Positions 24,865-31,770 of a stretch of 41,916 bases of DNA are shown here, piece after piece. The translations under genes and the position numbers were made by a program. The notes below the pieces were generated by a model. The model saw nothing but the letters and a program-made list of their open reading frames with translations, ran no database searches and was not told the origin of the DNA. Source of the DNA: Nitrososphaerota archaeon (GTDB lineage: Archaea; Thermoproteota; Nitrososphaeria; Nitrososphaerales; Gagatemarchaeaceae). Numbering within the stretch: position 1 is the stretch's first letter; each line of letters begins with the position of its first letter. The stretch covers positions 1-41,916 of the forward strand of contig JAGWHE010000007.1 in assembly GCA_028866945.1 (NCBI GenBank). Reading direction: 5' to 3'.

Positions 24865-26411
24865 ATCACCCCTGCCTGGGTGGTCGCGCCCAGGGTGAGG
24901 TAGTAGCTGCCGGGGTTCAGACCATCGAGGGTAAGTGTCATGTTGGACTCCGCCAGTCCACCGGGCTGGACTGCCAGGGTCGAGCCGCCGAAATCCGCCG
25001 TCATGTTCTGAAGACTCCCCGTACCGGTGACCCCGCTTACGGAGAGAGACAGGACCGTCGAGTTGCCCCCTTCCTGGGCGAATTTGAGGGGGACTGTGAT
25101 CTTCCCCTGGGTCCCCAGCGAGTAGGAGGAAGCCGGGACATTAAGCGAAAGGCGGGACGAGCCCTGCGCGGGGGACATCTCGCCGATGGCGTTCCCGCCG
25201 ATCTCAACGAACCAGAGTCTCCCGTCCGGGGCCAGGGCGACCGAATACACTCCGGCGATGGCCGATTTGCAGCAGGGGACGGGGTATTCAGTCATCGCCC
25301 CCGACGACGGCAGGAACTCTGCTACCCTGTTGCCGTAGTGCTCGCCGATCCAGACCGCGCCGCTGGGGTCGATGGCAATTCCATTCGGAAACGTCACCGA
25401 GTAGCCGTTGGCGCCGAAGGTCTGGGTCGTCCAGTACTTCACGAGGGACTTGGTGGCGACGTTGTATCTGTCGAAGGAGCTGTCGATGTGCTCCGTCACC
25501 CATAGCCCCCCCTTCTGGTCGATGGCGATGCCGCTCGGGAAGGGGAGGCTGGTGCTGACGACTTCGGTGGACCCGGTGAAGGACGTCGGGTGGCTGAGCT
25601 TGAAGACATAGGTCTGGTTGAGCGGTGCGAACTCCGTGATTCCCTGGCTCGTGCCGTTCCTCAGTTGAGAGACCACCGCTTCGCCGAGCATGTTCGCGTC
25701 GGCGGCGGTGAACCATAGGTTCCCCTTCCCGTCAAGCGCCATCCCCGCGGGGGCAGACTGGAAGATGGGGAGGTCGAAGCTGTTGAAGGCCCCCTGGGCC
25801 GGGATGAACTGGTCCAGTTGGTTGGAGAAGAGGCAGGCGACCCAGATCGAGCCAGAGGGGTCAGCCATCACCGCCCCCGGGCCGCAGGAGACCGTCTGGG
25901 AAGTCGACCCCAAGGAGACCGCGATGCCTGGGACCCCGAATTCCACTATGGCAGAGCTGCCGGCGGCGAGTTCCCCCAGCTTGTTCGCCGTCAGCTCAGT
26001 GAACCAGACATCCCCCCGGCTGTCCACTGCTACTGCGTCAGGGGTGGAGTGGTTGGTGGGAATCTGAAACTGGGCGAAGGTGCCGGCAGCTGGATTGTAC
26101 TCACCGAGCTGGTTGGTCCCCTGCTCGACGAACCATAAGTTGCCTTGGGGGTCAGACGCTATGGACCAGGGTTCGGCGTTCGCCTCAGGGATGGAGTGCT
26201 GGACGATCGAACCGCCCTCCGGCCACTCGAACCGGGCTCCTCCAGACAAAGAGGTCACCTGGGCGGTTGCGGGCAGGGCGACCGTGAGGGGGAGCAAAGC
26301 GGTGCTGATGATGAGGATGGCAACGACGGCGGTCAGTGCTCGGTGCAGGCGAGGAAGAGGGATCAGATGACTCCTTACGCCGCGATACTGGGGCAAGTTC
26401 AACACTTCCAT
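24648..26411 (-). CDS. second Vgb-like beta-propeller surface protein
   Basis: A 587-residue paralogue of the plus-strand gene it faces. A signal peptide (about 25-50, ALTAVVAILIISTALLPLTV) is followed by seven or so propeller blades (NLWFVEQGTNQLGEYNPA, DVWFTELTANKLGELAAG, NLWFTAADANMLGEAVVS, LWVTEHIDSSFDRYN), an Ig-like region about 440-530, and a C-terminal helix (LWLLISLAAVSAVVAGVGGL) with an Arg-rich tail of 30 residues. It starts 25 bases after ctaA on the same strand, so it is likely co-transcribed with heme A synthesis. It overlaps its convergent paralogue by 217 bases. Role unknown; possibly surface sensing or scaffold. Confidence 0.8.
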   Translation of the reverse strand: MEVLNLPQYRGVRSHLIPLPRLHRALTAVVAILIISTALLPLTVALPATAQVTSLSGGARFEWPEGGSIVQHSIPEANAEPWSIASDPQGNLWFVEQGTNQLGEYNPAAGTFAQFQIPTNHSTPDAVAVDSRGDVWFTELTANKLGELAAGSSAIVEFGVPGIAVSLGSTSQTVSCGPGAVMADPSGSIWVACLFSNQLDQFIPAQGAFNSFDLPIFQSAPAGMALDGKGNLWFTAADANMLGEAVVSQLRNGTSQGITEFAPLNQTYVFKLSHPTSFTGSTEVVSTSLPFPSGIAIDQKGGLWVTEHIDSSFDRYNVATKSLVKYWTTQTFGANGYSVTFPNGIAIDPSGAVWIGEHYGNRVAEFLPSSGAMTEYPVPCCKSAIAGVYSVALAPDGRLWFVEIGGNAIGEMSPAQGSSRLSLNVPASSYSLGTQGKITVPLKFAQEGGNSTVLSLSVSGVTGTGSLQNMTADFGGSTLAVQPGGLAESNMTLTLDGLNPGSYYLTLGATTQAGVIYSAILKLTVASGGSSQLWLLISLAAVSAVVAGVGGLVLARRSRGAARRTRSLRDPRRRTRTSAATARPTAA

Positions 26412-26436
26412 GCCTGGGGTGCGCAGCCTTCTCGGC

Positions 26437-26907
26437 CTATACCCGTGCGGCCAGGCTTCGTTTGTCCTCGGTATACATCAGGGCTGCGGCCACTGTGACT
26501 ATGCCGAATATCGCCGTCGCGAAGCAGAAGTGGGTCGTGGCGACCAGTGCGCTCAGCCCCGAGCCGACAACTTCTCCGCCTATCCCCACCTGTATCGGGA
26601 CAAGGATGATGGCCAGCAGCATGAGCCGAGAGGGGAGCTGAAGCCTCGGCTTCGACCTCCAGGTCTTGACGGTGGCGTATAGGATCACCAGTCCGGTGAC
26701 CACGCTGAAGAAGCGGTGGAGGTACTCAATCAGGGTGGGGTAGTTGCCCAGCGCGGGGAAGAGCGTGCCGTTGCAGAGGGGCCAGCTTGCTCCGAAGCCG
26801 ACTCCGCAACCTTCGCCGAAGTTACCCAGGGTGACGTAGGCCCCCCAGGCGTTCAGGAAATAGATGGCGATGGCCGCGGCGTAGACCCACTGCTTGGCTG
26901 TCGGCAA
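26437..26907 (-). CDS. ctaA: heme A synthase, compact archaeal form
   Basis: A 156-residue protein with four membrane helices, half the size of bacterial CtaA. It oxidises the C8 methyl group of heme O to give heme A for the terminal oxidase. Heme-ligand histidines are in EYLHRFFSVVTGL and ATTHFCFATAIFG. The conserved extracellular Cys pair is Cys34 and Cys45 (GCGVGFGASWPLCNG). Compact CtaA of this size is known from Aeropyrum. TTG start. It leads the unit ctaA - beta-propeller and is divergent from a small gene at 27003. Its partner ctaB is at 40274. Confidence 0.9.
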   Translation of the reverse strand: MPTAKQWVYAAAIAIYFLNAWGAYVTLGNFGEGCGVGFGASWPLCNGTLFPALGNYPTLIEYLHRFFSVVTGLVILYATVKTWRSKPRLQLPSRLMLLAIILVPIQVGIGGEVVGSGLSALVATTHFCFATAIFGIVTVAAALMYTEDKRSLAARV

Positions 26908-26967
26908 GGAACCTCAAAACGCGCGCCTGAGAATCTTAGTTAAGAGTTTCGAGAGGGCGCCCCATGG

Positions 26968-26975
26968 TTTATATC
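26968..26975 (+). promoter_or_regulatory. TATA box of the small gene at 27003
   Basis: TTTATATC, centred 31 bases before the ATG at 27003. It argues against the longer frame beginning at 26964, which would include the box itself. Confidence 0.5.
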
Positions 26976-27002
26976 GAAAACGGAGCAGATGGGACGACTC
27001 CC

Positions 27003-27182
27003 ATGTGTGTGATGGTATGCGAGGTCGAAGCAGACGCGCCGCTCAAGCTCGTCGCGCCTTTGATCCGGAACCACATCGTGAAGGAGACAGAGAGCGCCCT
27101 GGCACAGATCAAGGGGGTGGCGGAGGGCGCAGGGGAGCAGGATGGAGGGCCCATCGGGATGGGCGAGGCTCTTGAACAATAG
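27003..27182 (+). CDS. 59-residue protein, unknown
   Basis: Small protein MCVMVCEVEADAPLKLVAPL continuing as a hydrophilic helix and a Gly-rich end. The start is chosen from the TATA box; a longer in-frame version from 26964 is less likely. Its stop overlaps the TTG start of the next gene by 11 bases, so the two are translationally coupled. The N-terminal CxxxC could bind metal. It is short, so moderate confidence that it is real. Confidence 0.4.
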   Translation: MCVMVCEVEADAPLKLVAPLIRNHIVKETESALAQIKGVAEGAGEQDGGPIGMGEALEQ

Positions 27183-27681
27183 AACGGCGGTTCTCGCGGC
27201 CGTCGCGATCGGGGTCATCGCCATCGGCGCCGCACTCGCCTCTGGCATTCTCCCCACCCTGGGAGGAGAGACCCATACTTCATGCACTTCCTGTACCCAG
27301 GGGCCAATCGTAGACGTGATAATGCCCGCGCTAGGGAGTTCAGGGAACTTCAGCAACGCCAGCCGGATGGTGAACATGTCAGCCGGCGAGTCGAAGGCCT
27401 TCGAAGTCGACGTCTATCCTACCGCTCCGATGGAGTTCTCGATGAGCTTCAACGTCCTCCTCGCGCCGGGCCCGGGTGCCCAGACCGCGACGTCAAAGAT
27501 TGTGGCGGCCTTCAACCCCCAGAACGTCACGGCGGGGACAAACGCGAAGGGGACCACCCTGCTGACCCTGACAGTGTCCCCGACTGCGCCGGGGGGGACC
27601 TACGACGTGGTGGTGTCGGCGGCCAACCAGTCCAACAGCTCCCAGGTTTGGGGACTGTACTTCGAGATTTCAGTGGGATAA
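27172..27681 (+). CDS. membrane-anchored Ig-like protein with CTSC motif
   Basis: About 169 residues from the TTG at 27172, which has GAGG seven bases upstream; the frame is open ten codons earlier. One N-terminal membrane helix (TAVLAAVAIGVIAIGAALAS) is followed directly by HTSCTSCTQ, a CxxC, and a single beta domain of about 120 residues with sequons (MNVSAG-like, QSNSS). The C-terminal GTTLLTLTVSPTAPGGTYDV is typical of NEW/CARDB-like Ig modules. It could be a copper chaperone or thiol-redox protein given the CxxC and the neighbouring oxidase genes; that is a guess. Confidence 0.6.
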   Translation: MNNRTAVLAAVAIGVIAIGAALASGILPTLGGETHTSCTSCTQGPIVDVIMPALGSSGNFSNASRMVNMSAGESKAFEVDVYPTAPMEFSMSFNVLLAPGPGAQTATSKIVAAFNPQNVTAGTNAKGTTLLTLTVSPTAPGGTYDVVVSAANQSNSSQVWGLYFEISVG

Positions 27682-27682
27682 T

Positions 27683-27705
27683 CCCTAACTGCTAAGGCAT
27701 AAATA
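27683..27705 (+). promoter_or_regulatory. weaker palindrome and TATA box before gene 27720
   Basis: CCCTAA-CTGC-TAAGGC (27683-27698) matches the island consensus at 10 of 12 positions and runs directly into the TATA box CATAAATA (27698-27705). A second 10-of-12 copy, ACCTGA-AACA-TTAGGG, lies at 27734-27749 inside the annotated frame. Each copy is weak alone. Confidence 0.35.
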
Positions 27706-27719
27706 ACGAGGGTCAAGAA

Positions 27720-27902
27720 GTGGGAGGCACGAGACCTGAAACATTAGGGAAGCTTGCCATCGTTATGGGCGTCGGACTGTTCGCGGTCTTGATGGACACG
27801 CTCCTGATTCCGGCGGGGCCTACGGTCGACCCGATAATCGTGGGGATTACCACGCTTGTCGCCATAGTCCTGCTAGTCGCGGGCGTCGTGAAGAAGGGTT
27901 AG
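27720..27902 (+). CDS. small two-helix membrane protein
   Basis: Sixty residues from GTG 27720, or 45 from ATG 27765. Two helices: KLAIVMGVGLFAVLMDTLLI and VGITTLVAIVLLVAGVVKKG. The TATA box at 27698-27705 predicts transcription start near 27727, which would favour the ATG with a short leader containing a palindrome copy. Similar small hydrophobic proteins are often minor subunits of archaeal terminal oxidases, but nothing in the sequence proves it. Confidence 0.45.
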   Translation: MGGTRPETLGKLAIVMGVGLFAVLMDTLLIPAGPTVDPIIVGITTLVAIVLLVAGVVKKG

Positions 27903-28004
27903 TCCCACCAGGCATAACCGGAAAGACTCGGAAACGATCTTCAGGTATTCTTTCCTATAGGCTGTTCAGAACGTATCTCCGTTGAGCTACGTAGGACTGG
28001 ACTT

Positions 28005-29222
28005 TTACGGTGACTTCTCGGCAGGGTGACCGTACTGGTTGTTGTAGCCAGGGAAGCCGCTGTTTGTCTGGAAGTTGAAGCCCCACCAGAAGGAGACGCT
28101 GCTGTAGTATAGCAGGTAAGTCTCGCTCCCCTGTCCCTGGGTGATCGCGAAGGAGATGTAGTAGTCGGACGTCGACTTCGGGTTCATCTGGAGCTGGTAG
28201 TTGCTCTCCCCGAGGTTCGACAGAGAAGTGGTCGACAGGGCCCTGACGAACTCCACAGTCCAACTGTTGGTCTGGGAGTTGTAGACCCCCTTTGACTGCA
28301 CCATGTACGGGTTCATGAACTGGCTGACCCCGGTCATGCTGGAGACGTTCTGGCCGTAGAGCCCTTTGGTGTTGATGTACGGGTACTGGGAAGAACCGGG
28401 GATGCCGCCTATCTGGTAGAACGAAGTCGAATTGGCATATCCGTCGACGGCGTATGACGCGTGCGCCGATAGCCCGAAGGCAGACGTGCTCACCGCGGTC
28501 CCGTTGGGGTAGTGCAACCCAGGATAGCCCGCGTCAGAAGACGAATTGTCGGTGGGGTTGCTCTGCCACATCCAGAGCTCCGCAGACCCTCCTGAACCGG
28601 TCCCGAGTGCGCCGGTAGTCCCGGGGACCATCTTCGGCTTGTAGGAGACCTGGTACCACCCGGAGGTGTTGGCACCTGGATGAATCCCGAACATCACAAT
28701 GGCCTGCTCAGGGTAGGTGTATTGCGACCCCTGGGCGAGCTGGTAGAACCCGACGTCCTGTGGGTAGAGGCCGCCGTAGCAGCTCGAAGACGGGTAGAGG
28801 CATGTGGAGTTGTACATGCTGAAGACCCTGCCTGCAGGGTTCCCGGTGTCGTTAAGGACCGGCGCTCCTACTGACGAACCGTAGCTCGGCGAACTCCCGA
28901 CGTTGGGGAACTGCAGTTTCACCACGAGCAGAGGCGTCCCCGTCGCGTTAGTCCACGCCATCTGGACTTGGGCGAGGGTGGTCTCCCCGGACGGCGGATA
29001 GTTGCTGGACGGGATCAGCGGTACCGATTCAGTCGAGACCCCGCTCCAGAAGGCCTCCGACCCTGGGCTGCCGAGGTTGGGCGCCCCGTTGACCTGGGGG
29101 ACGTAGATCGTCGTAAGCTGGGAGGAGTATGCGTTAATCGCATAGGAAACGGTGAACATGGACACGAACAGTATAGTCACCCATGTCACTCCCACCCAGA
29201 AATATTTTGAAGTTCGTCGCAA
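28005..29222 (-). CDS. surface protein, ethylbenzene-dehydrogenase-like heme domain (CbsA-like?)
   Basis: A 405-residue protein with one N-terminal helix (about 9-30) and a large extracellular domain rich in Ser, Tyr, Asn and Gly with many sequons. The start of the ectodomain (EAFWSGVSTESVPLIPSS, then TTLAQVQMAWTNATGTPLLV) follows the pattern of the EB_dh heme-binding family, which includes the cytochrome b558/566 subunit CbsA of Sulfolobus. Possible heme ligands are His in FGIHPGANTSG and SAHASYAVDGY and Met in WMWQS; not certain. If correct it is an extracellular b-type cytochrome feeding the oxidase. TTG start; TATA box AATAAATAT near 29251-29259. Confidence 0.45.
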   Translation of the reverse strand: MRRTSKYFWVGVTWVTILFVSMFTVSYAINAYSSQLTTIYVPQVNGAPNLGSPGSEAFWSGVSTESVPLIPSSNYPPSGETTLAQVQMAWTNATGTPLLVVKLQFPNVGSSPSYGSSVGAPVLNDTGNPAGRVFSMYNSTCLYPSSSCYGGLYPQDVGFYQLAQGSQYTYPEQAIVMFGIHPGANTSGWYQVSYKPKMVPGTTGALGTGSGGSAELWMWQSNPTDNSSSDAGYPGLHYPNGTAVSTSAFGLSAHASYAVDGYANSTSFYQIGGIPGSSQYPYINTKGLYGQNVSSMTGVSQFMNPYMVQSKGVYNSQTNSWTVEFVRALSTTSLSNLGESNYQLQMNPKSTSDYYISFAITQGQGSETYLLYYSSVSFWWGFNFQTNSGFPGYNNQYGHPAEKSP

Positions 29223-29335
29223 GGACTGGCCTCCAAGACTGATTAGGGCGGATATTTATTCTTCACCTATTGTTGAGACGGGACGCCCCGGGTCACCTGT
29301 TAGGGACGTATGCTTGAAATCCTTAAGTAAAGCAA

Positions 29336-29542
29336 ATGTCGGAACCAGTCCCGTTGATGCCAGTCCTCCAGGTCGCCTCGACCTTCAGCGTCTTCGGGCT
29401 CTACTACTTCGTGTTCGGGCTCTTCGCGGCCCTGGGCCTGATCATGCTTGGGATAATCCTCCTGGCTGAGCCCGACCCGCAGTACGACCTGTCGCAGATC
29501 ATGGGGCCCGATGAGGACCCTGCAGACCAGACTGGAACTTAG
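29336..29542 (+). CDS. small membrane protein with acidic tail
   Basis: A 68-residue protein with a hydrophobic region (about 10-43, perhaps two helices: VASTFSVFGLYYFVFGLFAA and LGLIMLGIILL) and an acidic C terminus (GPDEDPADQTGT). ATG start preceded by the TATA-like CTTGAAAT. A half-site of the island palindrome (TTAGGG at 29300-29305) lies 31 bases upstream of the ATG. Function unknown; size suits a minor subunit of a respiratory complex. Confidence 0.5.
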   Translation: MSEPVPLMPVLQVASTFSVFGLYYFVFGLFAALGLIMLGIILLAEPDPQYDLSQIMGPDEDPADQTGT

Positions 29543-29545
29543 ATT

Positions 29546-30238
29546 CTACTTCCTTCCGTTCGTCGCGTCCTTCTTAGCCTGGGCTGAACGCGTGTAGTAG
29601 TATCTCATGTAAAGGAAAAGCCCTCCCCCGATGACGAAGGCGAAGACGAAGACCAACTCGTAGGCCAGCTCTCCGTTGAACCCGCCCGGTGGCCCGTACG
29701 CAATGGCCACGTTCGTGGACTCGAGCTCGACCGCCGAGGTCCCCGAGTTCTCCTCCACCATCAGCCCCGTGTTTCTGTCGAACCAGATGTGGACAGAGTC
29801 ACCCCCGGTGCCGTTCCCCGTGAACTCAATGGTCTGGAACGTCCCGGCGGGGACGGAGGCGGTGCCGTTCTTCAGGAAGCTCGCGGTCACATTCTGGAAC
29901 CTGATGTGGCCCGTGGAGAGGTTCGAAAGCGGGACCGCAGGGAAGACCGCGGGGTTGCTGACGCTGTCGGTCACGTTGATGGTGGTGATGAACGGGTTGA
30001 GGTCAGTGCCCGCTGTTATGTTCTCGAAGATGTGGAGCGCCATCGACCCGTTTCCGAACACCTCGGCGACGGAGTAGGTGATGTTCCCCACGACGCCCGA
30101 GAAGTAAGCTATGAAGCCCCCCTGTGCCGTATACGAAGCGAAGGCGCCCGCCGACGCGTAGGGAGGGGACACCGCCGCAGCCGAAGTCGCCTGGAGGACT
30201 AGTAGGAGTGCAACCGCGCCAATGAGAAAACGCAGCAA
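29546..30238 (-). CDS. secreted beta protein with C-terminal membrane anchor
   Basis: A 230-residue protein: signal peptide (LRFLIGAVALLLVLQATSAA), an extracellular domain of about 165 residues with six or more sequons (FENITAG, TINVTDS, PLSNLST, FQNVTAS), and a C-terminal helix (YELVFVFAFVIGGGLFLYMR). The strand pattern FQTIEFTGNGTGGDSVHIWF ending in DRNTGLMVEE resembles generic archaeal surface domains of the DUF3108/LolA-like kind, but no family is claimed. It converges with the small gene at 29336 with a three-base gap. Confidence 0.6.
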   Translation of the reverse strand: MLRFLIGAVALLLVLQATSAAAVSPPYASAGAFASYTAQGGFIAYFSGVVGNITYSVAEVFGNGSMALHIFENITAGTDLNPFITTINVTDSVSNPAVFPAVPLSNLSTGHIRFQNVTASFLKNGTASVPAGTFQTIEFTGNGTGGDSVHIWFDRNTGLMVEENSGTSAVELESTNVAIAYGPPGGFNGELAYELVFVFAFVIGGGLFLYMRYYYTRSAQAKKDATNGRK

Positions 30239-30286
30239 CTTCTTTCGGCCCTTGGCGCAGCGGTAATAAGGTCAGCGGGGATTTGC

Positions 30287-30796
30287 TCAGTTGCCCTGGC
30301 CGATGTCAGATGCCATGGCGTCGGAGGACTTTCCGTTCTCCAGGTACCTCTTGACCATGGAGCAGCTCCTTTCGATCCCCATCTCGACTTCCTTCTTTAT
30401 CTTGATCTTGTCGATGGCTGCACCCAGGAGACCGTAGCCCAGCTCGTAGTCGGCTTCGAAGGTCAGCTTCGTGCCGCTGTCCATCGGCTGGAAGTGGACC
30501 GCGATGTCGTTCTTCTTGAACGGGCCGTTGATCGCCTTCGTCCTGATGAGCCTGTTGTCTTCGTATTCGATGGTCTCGTTGTCCCACTCCATCTGTCTCC
30601 CGCCAAAACTGCCCGAGATCCTGAAGACCGTCCCGACCCCGAAGTTGTCCTTGACTTTGACAGGGGTCACCCTGATGCTCACGTCCTCTGGGAATGTCTT
30701 CGCTATGTGCTCTGGTCTCGCGTAGTACGCAAAAACAGCCGCGACTGGAGCCGAGATGTCAACGCTGCGGGATACTTTCGTCAACGGGCATTGCAT
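30287..30796 (-). CDS. SRPBCC (polyketide cyclase/CoxG-like) protein
   Basis: A 169-residue helix-grip protein: SRSVDISAPVAAVFAYYARP (first strand and helix), KVKDNFGVGTVFRISGSFGG, then FQPMDSGTKLTFEADYELGY and a long C-terminal helix. SRPBCC proteins bind hydrophobic ligands in a deep cavity; some (CoxG, COQ10-like) assist quinone or cofactor delivery. In an oxidase cluster a quinone- or heme-related role is plausible but unproven. Start is ATG 30796, but the TATA box (30807-30816) would place transcription near 30785, so TTG 30784 is an alternative. The operator lies upstream of the TATA box. Confidence 0.8.
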   Translation of the reverse strand: MQCPLTKVSRSVDISAPVAAVFAYYARPEHIAKTFPEDVSIRVTPVKVKDNFGVGTVFRISGSFGGRQMEWDNETIEYEDNRLIRTKAINGPFKKNDIAVHFQPMDSGTKLTFEADYELGYGLLGAAIDKIKIKKEVEMGIERSCSMVKRYLENGKSSDAMASDIGQGN

Positions 30797-30806
30797 GACT
30801 TGTATT

Positions 30807-30844
30807 GTATTTATGGATTTCTTGCAGACCCTAACACGTTCGGG
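30807..30844 (-). promoter_or_regulatory. palindromic operator and TATA box of the SRPBCC gene
   Basis: On plus, CCCTAA-CACG-TTCGGG (30829-30844) matches the consensus at 11 of 12 positions. Reading toward the gene on minus, it is followed by the TATA box CCATAAATAC (30816-30807). The site is upstream of TATA, as at 20947. Confidence 0.6.
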
Positions 30845-30851
30845 TAGCCGA

Positions 30852-31298
30852 CTATTCCAGCTGGATTCTGACCGAGTCGCTCGGAGGCGCGTTCCCTAAA
30901 TCATCCGCTTTACTTTCCCCCCTGGTCACTGAGAGGATCTTGGAGGGGGACTGTACTAGGACCTCGCCGGTGCTCCTGGACATGGTGACCACCACGGACC
31001 TGCCGACGAACAGGGTGAACCCCACCCTCTCGCCCGCCTGGCAGAAGTACATGACGCGGCCGTCCTTGTCCACCTCGAGCCTCCCCACCGACGTCCGCGC
31101 CTCGAAGATCTCTCCCGACATGGGCGCGTGCAGCTCAAGGGTCAGCTTCTCAGGGGTCTCCTTCGCCTCCCGGCCCGCCGGACCGGACGTCAGTTCGATC
31201 TGGAGCACAGGCCTGGTCCCGTCGGCCCGGAATCTGTAGGTCTTGGTCTCAAGGGGCAGCGGCGCGTCGCCTTGCGCGGATGAGATGTTGCCTGACAA
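30852..31298 (-). CDS. unknown soluble beta-rich protein
   Basis: A 148-residue hydrophilic protein from a TTG start, with no membrane helix or signal. The pattern LTLELHAPMSGEIFEARTSV, GRLEVDKDGRVMYFCQAGER and VGFTLFVGRSVVVTMSRSTG suggests a small beta-sandwich or barrel. No family recognised. A TATA-like CCAAATACC lies about 31319-31327. It lies between the coxA group and the SRPBCC gene, same strand, and may belong to the island; function unknown. Confidence 0.55.
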   Translation of the reverse strand: MSGNISSAQGDAPLPLETKTYRFRADGTRPVLQIELTSGPAGREAKETPEKLTLELHAPMSGEIFEARTSVGRLEVDKDGRVMYFCQAGERVGFTLFVGRSVVVTMSRSTGEVLVQSPSKILSVTRGESKADDLGNAPPSDSVRIQLE

Positions 31299-31370
31299 CG
31301 GAGCCGACCCTATGGCGGCGGTATTTGGCCGTTGAGGAGCTGTGCCGCTCGGATAGAGGGAACCGCGGCC

Positions 31371-31586
31371 CTAGAGGTCTTCGTCCTTTGGCCCGTTGCC
31401 CCAGGCGCCCATGAGCATGTAGGCGAACAGCACTCCGACTGCCCCCACAATGGAGATCAGAGTCAGGCCCGTGATGAGGGTGCCGAACCTGTCGAAGGGC
31501 TGCGCGTTGTAGAGGTAGTAGAGTGGGAACATCCCTAGGACGTAGATTGCCGCCCCGATGACCCAGAGTTCCTCTTTGAGTTCCAT
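31371..31586 (-). CDS. small two-helix protein at the end of the cox operon
   Basis: A 71-residue protein with two membrane helices (LWVIGAAIYVLGMFPLYYLY and LITGLTLISIVGAVGVLFAY) and an acidic end (GNGPKDEDL). Its ATG is four bases after the stop of the 59-residue gene, so it is the fourth gene of coxB-coxA-orf59-orf71. Probably a minor oxidase subunit, by position. Confidence 0.65.
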   Translation of the reverse strand: MELKEELWVIGAAIYVLGMFPLYYLYNAQPFDRFGTLITGLTLISIVGAVGVLFAYMLMGAWGNGPKDEDL

Positions 31587-31590
31587 AATA

Positions 31591-31770
31591 TCACCAGAAC
31601 GCCGCTATGGCCCCAGCCACCATCGAGATCGCGCCGCCAAGAACCATCGTCTGGACCGCCCACTGGTCCTCGAAGAAGCCCCTCGAGCTTGCGCTTCCGA
31701 TGGCCATGATCCAGAACACCCATGGAACGATGAAGACCGCGAGTGCCAAGAGCTTCCGTCGCGCCACCAT
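31591..31770 (-). CDS. 59-residue membrane protein coupled to coxA
   Basis: Reading MVARRKLLALAVFIVPWVFW at the start and MVAGAIAAFW at the end, this 59-residue protein has two membrane helices joined by SASSRGFFEDQW. Its ATG overlaps the coxA stop in the string TGATG, giving strong translational coupling. Its stop is four bases before the next gene. Such tight packing supports a real minor subunit (subunit IV-like) of the oxidase. It is below the usual length cut-off and would be missed by automatic annotation. Confidence 0.7.
   Translation of the reverse strand: MVARRKLLALAVFIVPWVFWIMAIGSASSRGFFEDQWAVQTMVLGGAISMVAGAIAAFW

Noticed and set aside
29243-29305. TTAGGG half-sites at 29243-29248 and 29300-29305
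   Set aside because: The opposite half matches at only two or three of six positions, so they are not counted as operators.
29310-29330. Six-codon frame upstream of the gene at 29336
   Set aside because: It begins right after a TTAGGG half-site and could be a leader peptide, but with a probable leaderless promoter it may not be transcribed; too short to support.
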